5,353 nt of DNA. Source: Thermogutta sp. GTDB lineage: Bacteria > Planctomycetota > Planctomycetia > Pirellulales > Thermoguttaceae. Shown here in pieces: positions 1 through 5,250 of the stretch (its first letter is position 1; the number at the start of each line of letters is the position of its first letter). The notes beneath the pieces were generated by a model that saw only the letters and a program-made list of their open reading frames with translations, was not told the DNA's origin and made no database searches. The position numbers were made by a program, and so were the translations under genes. The stretch covers positions 1 through 5,353 of the forward strand of contig JAAZNR010000385.1 in NCBI GenBank assembly GCA_012798155.1. The letters run 5' to 3'.

Positions 1-306
1 GCCGGCTTGTCGGGCACTGTGCGCCGCCTGGCCGGCTGGGGTCGAAGCGGATTGCCTGGGTGGCTGGGGTCGGAGCGAAGCGCAGCCCCCAGTCAGCCGT
101 TTTCACGCTGCTTCCACCACCAGCTTACGCTGGTGGCTCGGGGTCGGAAGCGGATTGCCTGAGTGGCTGGGGTCGGAGCGAAGCGCAGCCCCCAGTCAGC
201 CGTTTTCACGCTGCTTTCACCACCAGCTTACGCTGGTGGCTCGGCTGCGCCGGGTGCCACTGCCGGCTCGCGCGGGCGGCTCGGGTTGGAGTACTGCCGG
301 GCAGGC
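1..306. other. Gene-free left edge
   Basis: No supportable gene lies here. Positions 34-50 look like a truncated copy of the first half of hairpin A (GGCTGGGGTCGAAGCGG) ahead of the tandem duplication. From 244 to 306 I see only GC-rich sequence leading into the stop codon of the radical SAM gene, with no convincing stem plus T-run terminator on the minus strand. Confidence 0.6.
38..243. repeat. Tandem duplication of a ~103-bp composite hairpin repeat (cluster 1)
   Basis: Two adjacent copies (about 38-139 and 140-243) differ by one inserted G near the start and a few substitutions (for example C114 versus T217). Each copy contains hairpin A, with outer arms CTGGGG/CCCCAG spanning 29 nt (64-92 and 167-195), a spacer of about 24 nt, then hairpin B, an 8-bp perfect stem with a 4-nt loop (117-136 and 220-239). 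The inner part of A can also pair GCG with CGC around AAG. The cluster begins about 60 bp beyond the stop codon of the minus-strand radical SAM gene, so it could lie in that gene's 3' untranslated RNA. The near identity of the two copies implies a recent duplication. The open frame across it (peptides starting MAGVGAKRSPQ) is a by-product of the repeat. Confidence 0.93.
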
Positions 307-1173
307 TTAGGGATACACGGCGACGGGGACGCCCGCGGCGCGGCGGACCGCCTCGGCCCAGACCTCCAGTTCCGCGGCGGTCATGGGCTGGACAAAGCTC
401 TCGGCGGGTTTGCGGGCCACGGTGTACAACTGGACGCGGCGCAACGACCCGCCCGCCGCGAGAATCTCCCGCAACCGTTCGCAATAGGCCGCCCGTTCGG
501 CCTCGTCCGGCGGCTCGTTCCCCCATCGCAGGAGCATGGTTTGGATGACGATCGGCCTGGCCCGGGCCGCCTCGGTGATGTTCTCCAGGATTTGCCGGAA
601 GGGAACGGCGGTTCGCGCGATGCGGCGGAAATAGGCCTCCGTGCCGGCGTCCAGCTTGGCCCAGATCTCGCCGTTGTCGGCGTCCAGCAGGGCCAGCCCC
701 GCGCGGACGGCGGGCCGGTGCAACATCGAGGCGTTGGTGATGAGCACCAGTTTCAGCTCGGGCGGGGCGAGTTCGCGCCGCACGGCGGCGGCCGCGGCGA
801 TCACCTCCGCGAAGTTGCGGTAGGTCGTCGGCTCGCCGTCGCCGCTGAAGGCGATGTCGTGGAAGCGGCGGAACTCGGCGGGGGTCCGGGCGAAGGCCGG
901 ATCGCGGAAAATCTCGCCCGAGGCGATCCACGGCACCGCCTCCCGCAGCTCCTCGTCCAGGCGTTTGAGATCGAGGAACTCCCGTTCCCCCATTTCCCGG
1001 CGGTCCACCTGGCAATACACGCAATCGAAATTGCAGACCTTGTCCAGGTTGAGGTTGATCCCCAGGGAGACGCCGCCGGCCCGGCGGCTGACCACGGGAT
1101 AGACGTACTTCCAGTCGCCGAAACGGCGAGGATGATGGCGGAACACCAGGGGTGAAGGCGGTTGATTGGTCAT
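307..1173 (-). CDS. Radical SAM protein, COG0731-like (Fe-S oxidoreductase)
   Basis: A predicted cytoplasmic 4Fe-4S enzyme of 288 residues that would cleave S-adenosylmethionine to a 5'-deoxyadenosyl radical; the substrate is unknown. Seen directly: the N-terminal stretch YPVVSRRAGGVSLGINL (25-41) typical of COG0731, the cluster motif CNFDCVYC with Cys47, Cys51 and Cys54 (CX3CX2C), and a SAM-contacting SGDGEPT segment (110-116) corresponding to the family's GGE-type motif. LVLITNAS (143-150) fits the next barrel strand. The start ATG at 1171-1173 is preceded by AGGG with a 5-nt gap. The frame stays open upstream to 1254, but those 27 residues are low complexity and precede the family's usual beginning. 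The stop is TAA. COG0731 includes the archaeal wyosine enzyme TYW1, but bacterial members are mostly uncharacterised, so I do not assign that reaction. High GC matches the flanking host genes rather than the restriction cassette upstream. Confidence 0.92.
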   Translation of the reverse strand: MTNQPPSPLVFRHHPRRFGDWKYVYPVVSRRAGGVSLGINLNLDKVCNFDCVYCQVDRREMGEREFLDLKRLDEELREAVPWIASGEIFRDPAFARTPAEFRRFHDIAFSGDGEPTTYRNFAEVIAAAAAVRRELAPPELKLVLITNASMLHRPAVRAGLALLDADNGEIWAKLDAGTEAYFRRIARTAVPFRQILENITEAARARPIVIQTMLLRWGNEPPDEAERAAYCERLREILAAGGSLRRVQLYTVARKPAESFVQPMTAAELEVWAEAVRRAAGVPVAVYP

Positions 1174-1306
1174 AGAAACCCTGTTGGTTGCCGGGGGGAC
1201 GGAGTTTGTCAGTTTGCCGATCAACAAGAGCGGGTCCGGCAGCCGGCAACGCAACGCTCCGCATCAGCGGCGCGGAGCGCCGTCCGCCGCACGCGGTTGC
1301 TAGCGG
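1174..1306 (-). other. Intergenic spacer between methyltransferase and radical SAM gene, with GC hairpin
   Basis: A perfect 6-bp stem, CGGCGC (1268-1273) and GCGCCG (1277-1282) around GGA, lies 25 nt beyond the methyltransferase stop. It is not followed by a T-run on the minus strand, so it is at best a weak or Rho-assisted terminator, or simply a GC-rich boundary feature. I could not find a convincing -35/-10 pair for the radical SAM gene here. The composition returns to high GC in this stretch, so it probably contains the left junction of the acquired cassette. Confidence 0.4.
1179..1182 (-). promoter_or_regulatory. Ribosome binding site supporting the radical SAM start
   Basis: The minus strand reads AGGG, then TTTCT, then the ATG at 1173. 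This modest Shine-Dalgarno supports the internal ATG over an upstream start at 1254. Confidence 0.5.
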
Positions 1307-2545
1307 TTATCTCCATAGGGCCGCGACGTCGAACTCGATAAGCTCCTTGTTGGAGTTCCGCCTACGAATAGGCCGACATGCGACTTGCGAGAACCCAAGC
1401 TGGGACAACATCTCCGCGTAAATCTGCTCCGTTGAAACAAGCGTTCCATAGAAGGTAGAGTTTCCGACGATGTAGTGCAGTTGCGCGCCGGATGCCAGCA
1501 GTTTCGGCAGTTCACAAAAATGCGCCCACATGTCGTCAAAGTATTTGGCTACATACTTGGAAAGCAAGGCGCCGTTCTTGTTAGCGGAATGCCCGATCTC
1601 CTGGAGAACGCGCGTCAGCCGAGCACTGCTAAAATGCCTGTCCGAGGGTTCCCAATCCGCGAGCCGGCTTGTGGCAATTCCCCAGGTTCCACCGATTGCC
1701 GTCCAATCGAGTTCACCGGCGTCTCTGCCGTTTTCGAGAAAGCCCAGCCAGTACATGTACGGGCGTAGCTCACGAACGTAGGAGATACGGTTGGCGTAGG
1801 GGGGCGAGGTGATAACCACATCGAACGGCCCCGAAAGGGCCTTCGTCAACCCTCGCGAGTCCGCAAGGACGACCGAGGCCGAACCGACAGGATTCTCGGA
1901 GGCACCGCTCAGCACGAATCGAAGATTCGCCTCGAACACCGCTCCTCCATCAAGAGCAAAAAGAAGAGCCGACGGCTCACGGCTCCGGAAGGACATCGAT
2001 TGATGGTTGAAAGCGGCGTTCGATAGTTCCATCAATGTGCGGCAAAACGCCACGAGCAACAGGTTGCGAGCCTGGGTGCCGGGTTGCGCGGCGCGCTCGA
2101 TCGCTGCGCGAAGCAGACGAAGGAATTCCAGCGCGTCCGCACTCCACCAGCGTTCGATGTTGAAAATGGGCGGAGCCGAAACCGGCTCGACGGCTCGACG
2201 GGCAAGGAGATCGAGTGCCTCGGCGCAGGCGTCTCGGGTCGCCTGGATGATCGCCGTGGAATAGTGCGCCGTCTTGGCCTGAGCAAGCCAGACAAGGAAC
2301 GGATTGATGTCAGCGGTTACGGCTTCACGGCCGTGATACGCAGCGCAGAGCGCCGTCGTCCCCGTCCCGCAAAAGGGGTCCAAAATCCGCCGTGCCTGGG
2401 CGTGGCCGACCACGAACTCTTCCGCGATTTTCAAAGAATAGGCGGGGGTCAGCCTGAGCCAGCCATGCCTGCCGGTCTTGGCGTTGAACTTGTACGTGTA
2501 CTCGGCCCGCTGTCGAAGCTGGTCTCTCGCCGGCAAGGAAGTCAT
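1307..2545 (-). CDS. DNA methyltransferase of a type II restriction-modification system (probable N4-cytosine)
   Basis: A 412-residue SAM-dependent DNA methyltransferase that would protect host sites from the nuclease encoded just before it. Seen: motif I ILDPFCGTGTT (54-64), the acidic ribose-binding position in TADINPFLVWLAQAKT (77-92), and the catalytic motif IV VITSPPY (244-250). SPPY is characteristic of amino-methyltransferases acting on cytosine N4, though adenine N6 cannot be excluded. The N-terminal GWLRLTPAYSLKIAEEFV (28-45) fits the strand and helix before motif I, and RRRNSNKELIEF (394-405) near the C-terminus is also reminiscent of this group. Motif I precedes motif IV by about 190 residues, leaving a long middle segment that may hold the target-recognition part. 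The ATG overlaps the upstream stop as ATGA, with GGGGGA 6 nt before it. Stop is TAA. GC is low relative to the flanks. A Trm11-like RNA methyltransferase shares the DPFCGTGT motif, but SPPY and the nuclease neighbour argue against that. Confidence 0.88.
   Translation of the reverse strand: MTSLPARDQLRQRAEYTYKFNAKTGRHGWLRLTPAYSLKIAEEFVVGHAQARRILDPFCGTGTTALCAAYHGREAVTADINPFLVWLAQAKTAHYSTAIIQATRDACAEALDLLARRAVEPVSAPPIFNIERWWSADALEFLRLLRAAIERAAQPGTQARNLLLVAFCRTLMELSNAAFNHQSMSFRSREPSALLFALDGGAVFEANLRFVLSGASENPVGSASVVLADSRGLTKALSGPFDVVITSPPYANRISYVRELRPYMYWLGFLENGRDAGELDWTAIGGTWGIATSRLADWEPSDRHFSSARLTRVLQEIGHSANKNGALLSKYVAKYFDDMWAHFCELPKLLASGAQLHYIVGNSTFYGTLVSTEQIYAEMLSQLGFSQVACRPIRRRNSNKELIEFDVAALWR
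2542..2545 (-). other. ATGA stop/start overlap coupling nuclease and methyltransferase
   Basis: The endonuclease TGA (2544-2542) and the methyltransferase ATG (2545-2543) share bases. Translation of the methyltransferase is therefore probably coupled to that of the nuclease, which sets their ratio without a separate promoter. Confidence 0.85.
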
Positions 2546-3402
2546 TCTTGGTCCCCCGCGGTAAGCAGCGCTCGGAGGACGAATTCTACCTCCTCGCGGA
2601 GAACATCGGCATTCCTCGTGAAAAAACCTGCCAAGTCATAGCCGACGACATCACGCATGAAATCGTAGGTGGATATAAGCGGGTTCTTCGCGCCTACGAT
2701 GCCGGTGATTACTACCCATTTCTCGTCTTTGTAGCGTTTCAATATCTGGGCATCGATCTGGGTTGACAGGATCGCGGCGCACGGCAGGTAGCCCATGGTA
2801 TATGCCGTCGCGGCATTGGCGATATCGGCGTTCTGGCGCTTCGAGTCCTTGCTCTTGTAACCTTGCCGAACCTCGAAGACCGTTCCGTCCAGGGTGGCGA
2901 ATACCTTGGGGTTTATACCCACCTCGTTCGCCGACTCCCGCATCCATTCATGAAACCGATCCCGCTTGCTCTTGTCGGGGATTCGATCCAGCGGCACTCT
3001 GCCATCGAGGTAGAGGAGTCGCTTCCTGCCCGTCGGCAGCAATATCTCATACGACCAGGTCACGTCTTCATCCGAAAGACCGAACGAATCGCGGAGGATG
3101 GTTCTGAAGAGATTTTGGCACCCGATGCCGATTTGACGGTAGACACTCGTCATGCCCCCGGCCGCCTTATGGGCGGCATACATCATTGGGCGGCCCAGGC
3201 CGAACCAGCTATAGAACGGGTCCGCCTGATACAGCGTCTGGAACTGCTGCAAAGTCAGACCATCGCCTTTGTTGCCTCGGCCGAACTTCGGCTTGTACTT
3301 CGCGCACACACGAATCGGCTCCAAAACCAGGTCAAGGTAGGCTGCGTCATTGCGTTCCAAGCGAACGTTCCTTCCGGTCGCGGTTGAGACGCGAACCTTC
3401 AA
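2542..3402 (-). CDS. Putative type II restriction endonuclease, family not recognised
   Basis: A soluble 286-residue protein with no signal peptide or membrane segment. The role is inferred from its position: it overlaps the methyltransferase by 4 bp, is of typical type II endonuclease size, and shares the cassette's lower GC. I do not recognise its family. The best active-site candidate is residues 171-194, LDGTVFEVRQ followed by GYKSKDSKRQNADI: Asp172, Glu177 and Lys183/Lys185 could form a variant PD-(D/E)xK centre, with Arg179 where a Lys is usual. The following segment (QIDAQILKRYKDEKWVVITG, 215-234, then STYDFMRDVVGYDLAGFF, 244-261) has the dense, well-conserved look of a catalytic core. 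The start is TTG at 3400-3402 with GAGG 4 nt upstream; no ATG lies near the N-terminus. Recognition sequence unknown. It could instead be another nuclease-like partner of an unusual modification system. Confidence 0.65.
   Translation of the reverse strand: MKVRVSTATGRNVRLERNDAAYLDLVLEPIRVCAKYKPKFGRGNKGDGLTLQQFQTLYQADPFYSWFGLGRPMMYAAHKAAGGMTSVYRQIGIGCQNLFRTILRDSFGLSDEDVTWSYEILLPTGRKRLLYLDGRVPLDRIPDKSKRDRFHEWMRESANEVGINPKVFATLDGTVFEVRQGYKSKDSKRQNADIANAATAYTMGYLPCAAILSTQIDAQILKRYKDEKWVVITGIVGAKNPLISTYDFMRDVVGYDLAGFFTRNADVLREEVEFVLRALLTAGDQE
2552..2557 (-). promoter_or_regulatory. Ribosome binding site for the methyltransferase
   Basis: GGGGGA lies inside the last codons of the nuclease gene, 6 nt before the methyltransferase ATG, so ribosomes can either reinitiate or load afresh at the overlap. 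Confidence 0.5.
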
Positions 3403-3406
3403 TTGG

Positions 3407-3410
3407 CCTC
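3407..3410 (-). promoter_or_regulatory. Ribosome binding site supporting the TTG start of the endonuclease candidate
   Basis: The minus strand reads GAGG, then CCAA, then TTG. The short 4-nt gap and the TTG codon should keep nuclease translation low, which suits a toxic product. The 82-bp gap between this gene and the upstream small gene shows no clear promoter and no clear terminator, so read-through from the small gene is possible. Confidence 0.45.
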
Positions 3411-3484
3411 GTAACGGCTCACGTCCGGCCCGGCGGCGCCGGGGACGGCCCGGCGACCGGCGAGGACGAAAAAAGGGGCGAAGG

Positions 3485-3760
3485 TCACTCGGCGCGGCGG
3501 ATGACCGTGAATTCGTCCACCGTGACGGCCGACAATTCGCCGTCCGGCAGTTCCAGCAGGATCACGTCGCCGTAGGTCTGTTCGTCGGCGGAACGGTCGA
3601 AGTGCAGACCGTGATGGGCCCGCTCCGTACGCACTACCGTACCCGTCACGGCGGTCTTCCACTGCTTGGAACCGACTTGGACCAGGTGCTCGACCGTGAT
3701 CCGATCGCCCACTTTCAATTCGTCGAATCGCGTCATCGACTTGGCTTCGCTGCCGCCCAT
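3485..3760 (-). CDS. Small conserved-looking protein of unknown function (91 aa)
   Basis: I do not recognise a named family. The product is soluble, acidic and apparently rich in beta strands: FDELKVGDRITVEHLVQVG (12-30), TAVTGTVVRTERAHHGLHF (36-54), YGDVILLELPDGELSAVTVDEFTVIRR (63-89). The GDRI...GTVV...GDVILLELPDGE...VTVDEFTV pattern suggests a small barrel (SH3- or KOW-like), but this is inference. The start ATG at 3758-3760 has an excellent AAGGAGG 8 nt upstream; Met9 is a weaker alternative. The sampled 60 bases are 67% GC, so it belongs with the host genes, not the restriction cassette that follows 82 bp downstream. It has no helix-turn-helix that I can see and is therefore not an obvious C-protein controller, although its position before the nuclease makes that worth excluding. 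Confidence 0.8.
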   Translation of the reverse strand: MGGSEAKSMTRFDELKVGDRITVEHLVQVGSKQWKTAVTGTVVRTERAHHGLHFDRSADEQTYGDVILLELPDGELSAVTVDEFTVIRRAE

Positions 3761-3768
3761 GCCGGCAT

Positions 3769-3775
3769 CCTCCTT
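3769..3775 (-). promoter_or_regulatory. Strong Shine-Dalgarno for the 91-aa gene
   Basis: AAGGAGG with an 8-nt gap to the ATG at 3760. It fixes the start and shows the small frame is really translated. An ATG directly abutting the Shine-Dalgarno is in another frame and too close to be used. Confidence 0.8.
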
Positions 3776-3816
3776 GCGGCGCTGCCAGGGGACCTTTGGA
3801 CCAATCCGTCCATGCC

Positions 3817-3846
3817 ATTATCATTGTTAGCCCGGCTTGCCCGCAA
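3817..3846 (-). promoter_or_regulatory. Candidate promoter for the 91-aa gene
   Basis: On the minus strand GATAAT (3822-3817) matches a sigma-70 -10 box at five of six positions. TTGCGG (3846-3841) is a poor -35 at 18 bp spacing. The predicted leader is about 50 nt. The AT-rich patch TAACAATGATAATG stands out in otherwise GC-rich surroundings. Confidence 0.35.
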
Positions 3847-3851
3847 GGCTA
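3828..3851. promoter_or_regulatory. Inverted repeat overlapping the candidate promoter
   Basis: TAGC (3828-3831) and GCTA (3848-3851) flank a second palindrome CTTGC (3836-3840)/GCAAG (3843-3847). It covers the -35 region and most of the spacer, so it could be an operator. On the plus strand it is followed by GCTTTTCTCC and resembles a weak intrinsic terminator, but no plus-strand gene leads into it. Confidence 0.35.
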
Positions 3852-3938
3852 GCTTTTCTCCGAGCCGCCGACTCATCTCCGCGGTTCGCCGGGGCGAACG
3901 CCGCGGCGCGGGTCATTCCAGCTCGACAACCGGACGAT

Positions 3939-4022
3939 GGCCGGGCGGCTGGGGTCGGAGCAAAGCGGCCGGGCGGCTGGGGTCGGAGCAAAGCGGCCGG
4001 GTGGCTGGGGTCGCAGCGGAGC
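3939..4022. repeat. Three tandem 28-bp units (start of cluster 2)
   Basis: Units 3939-3966 and 3967-3994 are identical, each starting GGCCGGGCGGCTGGGGTCGG. The third (3995-4022) differs at a few bases and continues into a complete hairpin A (arms at 4005-4010 and 4028-4033). The first two units carry only the left arm of hairpin A, so this is a slippage or unequal-crossover expansion of its left half. Confidence 0.92.
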
Positions 4023-4060
4023 GAAGCCCCCAGTCGCCCTCGGCCTATGCGCCGTACCCA

Positions 4061-4120
4061 CCACCAGCTTACGCTGGTGGCTCATATCTCGGCGCATCCA
4101 CCACCAGCTTACGCCGGCGG
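4061..4120. repeat. Paired B hairpins, 40-bp period (cluster 2)
   Basis: Hairpin B at 4061-4080 has the perfect 8-bp stem. The second at 4101-4120 has left arm CCACCAGC but right arm GCCGGCGG, giving two A.C mismatches on the plus strand and two G.U wobbles on the minus strand. The 20-bp linker 4081-4100 recurs almost unchanged in cluster 3, and 4121-4140 looks like a further diverged linker copy. Confidence 0.9.
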
Positions 4121-4151
4121 CTCCCATGTCGGCGCACTGACGGCCGGGTGG

Positions 4152-4180
4152 CTGGGGTCGGAGCGGAGCGCAGCCCCCAG
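4152..4180. repeat. Solitary hairpin A (cluster 2)
   Basis: Arms CTGGGG (4152-4157) and CCCCAG (4175-4180) with the same 29-nt overall length as all other complete A copies. It lies 63 bp beyond the stop codon of the TrmH-like gene in transcript direction. Confidence 0.85.
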
Positions 4181-4243
4181 TCGCCCCCGAGACGGCACAC
4201 AAAGCGAGGCAGCGGCATCGGACGCCGCGGAGGTCTCCCCTTC

Positions 4244-5080
4244 TCACGGCGTTCGGCCCGATGCACGCTTTTGCGAGAGCCGGGCCCGGCGGAACTCGTA
4301 CAGAAAGACCCCCGCCGCGACCCCCAGATTCAGCGAGTCCACTTCCGGCGTCATGGGAATGGTCACCTGCGAGTCGCACAGTTCCAGCCACTTGCCCAGG
4401 CCCTCTGTCTCGTGGCCCAGCATCAGGGCGGAGGGGAAGGGGCAGGCGAAGTCGGGCAAGGGGACGGCCGATTCGCTCAGCACCGCGGCCGCCAGATGCA
4501 GGCCGTGACGCCCCTTGATCGCCTGGAGATCGGCGTGGAGGTCGCTCGTTTTGGCGATGGGGACGGCCATGACCGCGCCCATCGAGACCCGCAACGCCCG
4601 CCGCGTGAAAGGGTCGCAGCACCGCTCGCCCAACAAGACGCCGCTGACGCCGAAGGCCGCCGCCGAGCGAAAGACCAGGCCCAGGTTTTCCGGCTTCGTC
4701 ACCTCGGGGCAGACGATCCAAATGGGGTCGTCCTGCCACGGCCGGGCGAAGAGCTGCTCCGCCGTGCGAAAGGGCTTGCGACGCCCGGCGGCCAGGATGC
4801 CTTGGTGAAACTTGTAGCCCGCCGTTTCGTACAGCAAGCGGCGGTCGCCCACGTAGAGCGGGATCGAGCAGGGGATGCGATCCGCGAACTCGTCCACGAG
4901 GTCGGCCGCCATCAGGACCGATTCGCAGGGGTATTCGCCGTGCAGCAGGCGCTCGGTGACGAACCAGCCCTCGGCGATGAAGAGGGCCTCGCCGCGGAGC
5001 GTCCGTTCCGGCAGGTTGCGGTACGCTGCCACCCGCGGATCGTCGATGCTGCTGATCGGCTCGAAGGTTCGTGCGGTCAT
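4244..5080 (-). CDS. SpoU/TrmH-family RNA 2'-O-methyltransferase
   Basis: A 278-residue cytoplasmic SAM-dependent enzyme expected to methylate a ribose 2'-OH in tRNA or rRNA; the target nucleotide cannot be told from sequence. All three SpoU motifs are present: motif 1 NLGLVFRSAAAFG with Asn132 and the catalytic-type Arg138, motif 2 LMLGHETEGLG (219-229, Glu224), and motif 3 IPMTPEVDSLNLGVA (241-255), together forming the trefoil-knotted SAM site. An N-terminal substrate-binding-like region (about 30-105, containing GEALFIAEGWFVTERLL) precedes them. Motif 3 has SLNLGVA where SLNVSVA is usual, a mild variation. The ATG at 5078-5080 is preferred over a TTG at 5104, because MTARTFEPI reads like a natural N-terminus; its Shine-Dalgarno (AGG, 2-nt gap) is poor. 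Stop is TGA. Direct hairpin repeats flank the gene on both sides. Confidence 0.93.
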   Translation of the reverse strand: MTARTFEPISSIDDPRVAAYRNLPERTLRGEALFIAEGWFVTERLLHGEYPCESVLMAADLVDEFADRIPCSIPLYVGDRRLLYETAGYKFHQGILAAGRRKPFRTAEQLFARPWQDDPIWIVCPEVTKPENLGLVFRSAAAFGVSGVLLGERCCDPFTRRALRVSMGAVMAVPIAKTSDLHADLQAIKGRHGLHLAAAVLSESAVPLPDFACPFPSALMLGHETEGLGKWLELCDSQVTIPMTPEVDSLNLGVAAGVFLYEFRRARLSQKRASGRTP

Positions 5081-5137
5081 GGCCTGGAATCGACAACGAG
5101 GCAAGGCGGGGATCGCCCGCCGGCGCCGCCTGGGTGG

Positions 5138-5166
5138 CTGGGGTCGCAGCGGAGCGGAGCCCCCAG
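5138..5166. repeat. Hairpin A (cluster 3)
   Basis: Arms CTGGGG (5138-5143) and CCCCAG (5161-5166), total 29 nt. The inner segment differs from the cluster 1 copies (CGCAGCGGAGCGGAG in place of CGGAGCGAAGCGCAG), while the outer arms are unchanged. Confidence 0.85.
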
Positions 5167-5190
5167 ACAGCCCTTTTCATGCTGCTTGCA

Positions 5191-5250
5191 CCACCAGCTT
5201 ACGCTGGTGGCTCATATCTCGGCACACCCACCACCGGCTTACGCCGGTGG
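5191..5250. repeat. Paired B hairpins, 40-bp period (cluster 3)
   Basis: Hairpin 5191-5210 has arms CCACCAGC/GCTGGTGG. Hairpin 5231-5250 has CCACCGGC/GCCGGTGG, a change on both arms that keeps all eight pairs. The 20-bp linker 5211-5230 differs from its counterpart at 4081-4100 at only two positions. Confidence 0.93.

Larger units (their letters stand above)
3761..4243. other. Gene-free region: leader of the 91-aa gene plus repeat cluster 2
   Basis: The left part (3761-3900) holds the leader and candidate promoter of the 91-aa gene. From 3939 to about 4190 the sequence is repeats: three 28-bp units, hairpin A, two B hairpins 40 bp apart, a partial flank copy and another hairpin A. The last 50 bp precede the TrmH-like stop codon and show no clear terminator. 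Confidence 0.75.

Noticed and set aside
60..548. Plus-strand frame starting MAGVGAKRSPQSAVF
   Set aside because: The peptide is simply the translated hairpin repeat followed by Arg/Pro-rich shadow sequence. The same start peptide recurs in each repeat copy.
163..1155. Long plus-strand open frame opposite the radical SAM gene
   Set aside because: It is antisense to a gene with clear family motifs, its N-terminus is the repeat-derived peptide, and the rest is low-complexity Gly/Arg/Ala typical of a high-GC shadow frame.
1174..1254. N-terminal extension of the radical SAM protein to an upstream start
   Set aside because: The extra 27 residues lie outside the family's usual beginning, and AGGG is well placed for the ATG at 1173.
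206..1264. Alternative minus-strand frame of 352 codons over the radical SAM gene
   Set aside because: Arg/Gly/Pro-rich with no motifs. The neighbouring minus-strand frame carries CNFDCVYC and has a Shine-Dalgarno.
2084..2641. Plus-strand frame opposite the methyltransferase
   Set aside because: It is antisense to the clear DPFCGTGT motif region and has no recognisable domain.
3403..3484. Intrinsic terminator after the 91-aa gene
   Set aside because: A run of six T follows on the minus strand, but the only stem before it is a 5-bp GGTCA/TGACC with a 14-nt loop set 8 nt away from the T-run. This is too weak to call.
3939..4190. CRISPR array
   Set aside because: Repeats are of mixed types and spacing, with linkers that are themselves repeated between clusters. 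There are no unique spacers of regular size and no cas genes.
5081..5104. TTG start eight codons upstream of the TrmH-like ATG
   Set aside because: MPRCRFQA adds nothing family-like, and ATG is the more probable start. The weak Shine-Dalgarno at both means this is not certain.
3873..5180. Minus-strand frame of 435 codons spanning the TrmH-like gene and repeats
   Set aside because: It is a different frame from the one with the three SpoU motifs and runs through noncoding repeats, so it is an artefact of high GC.
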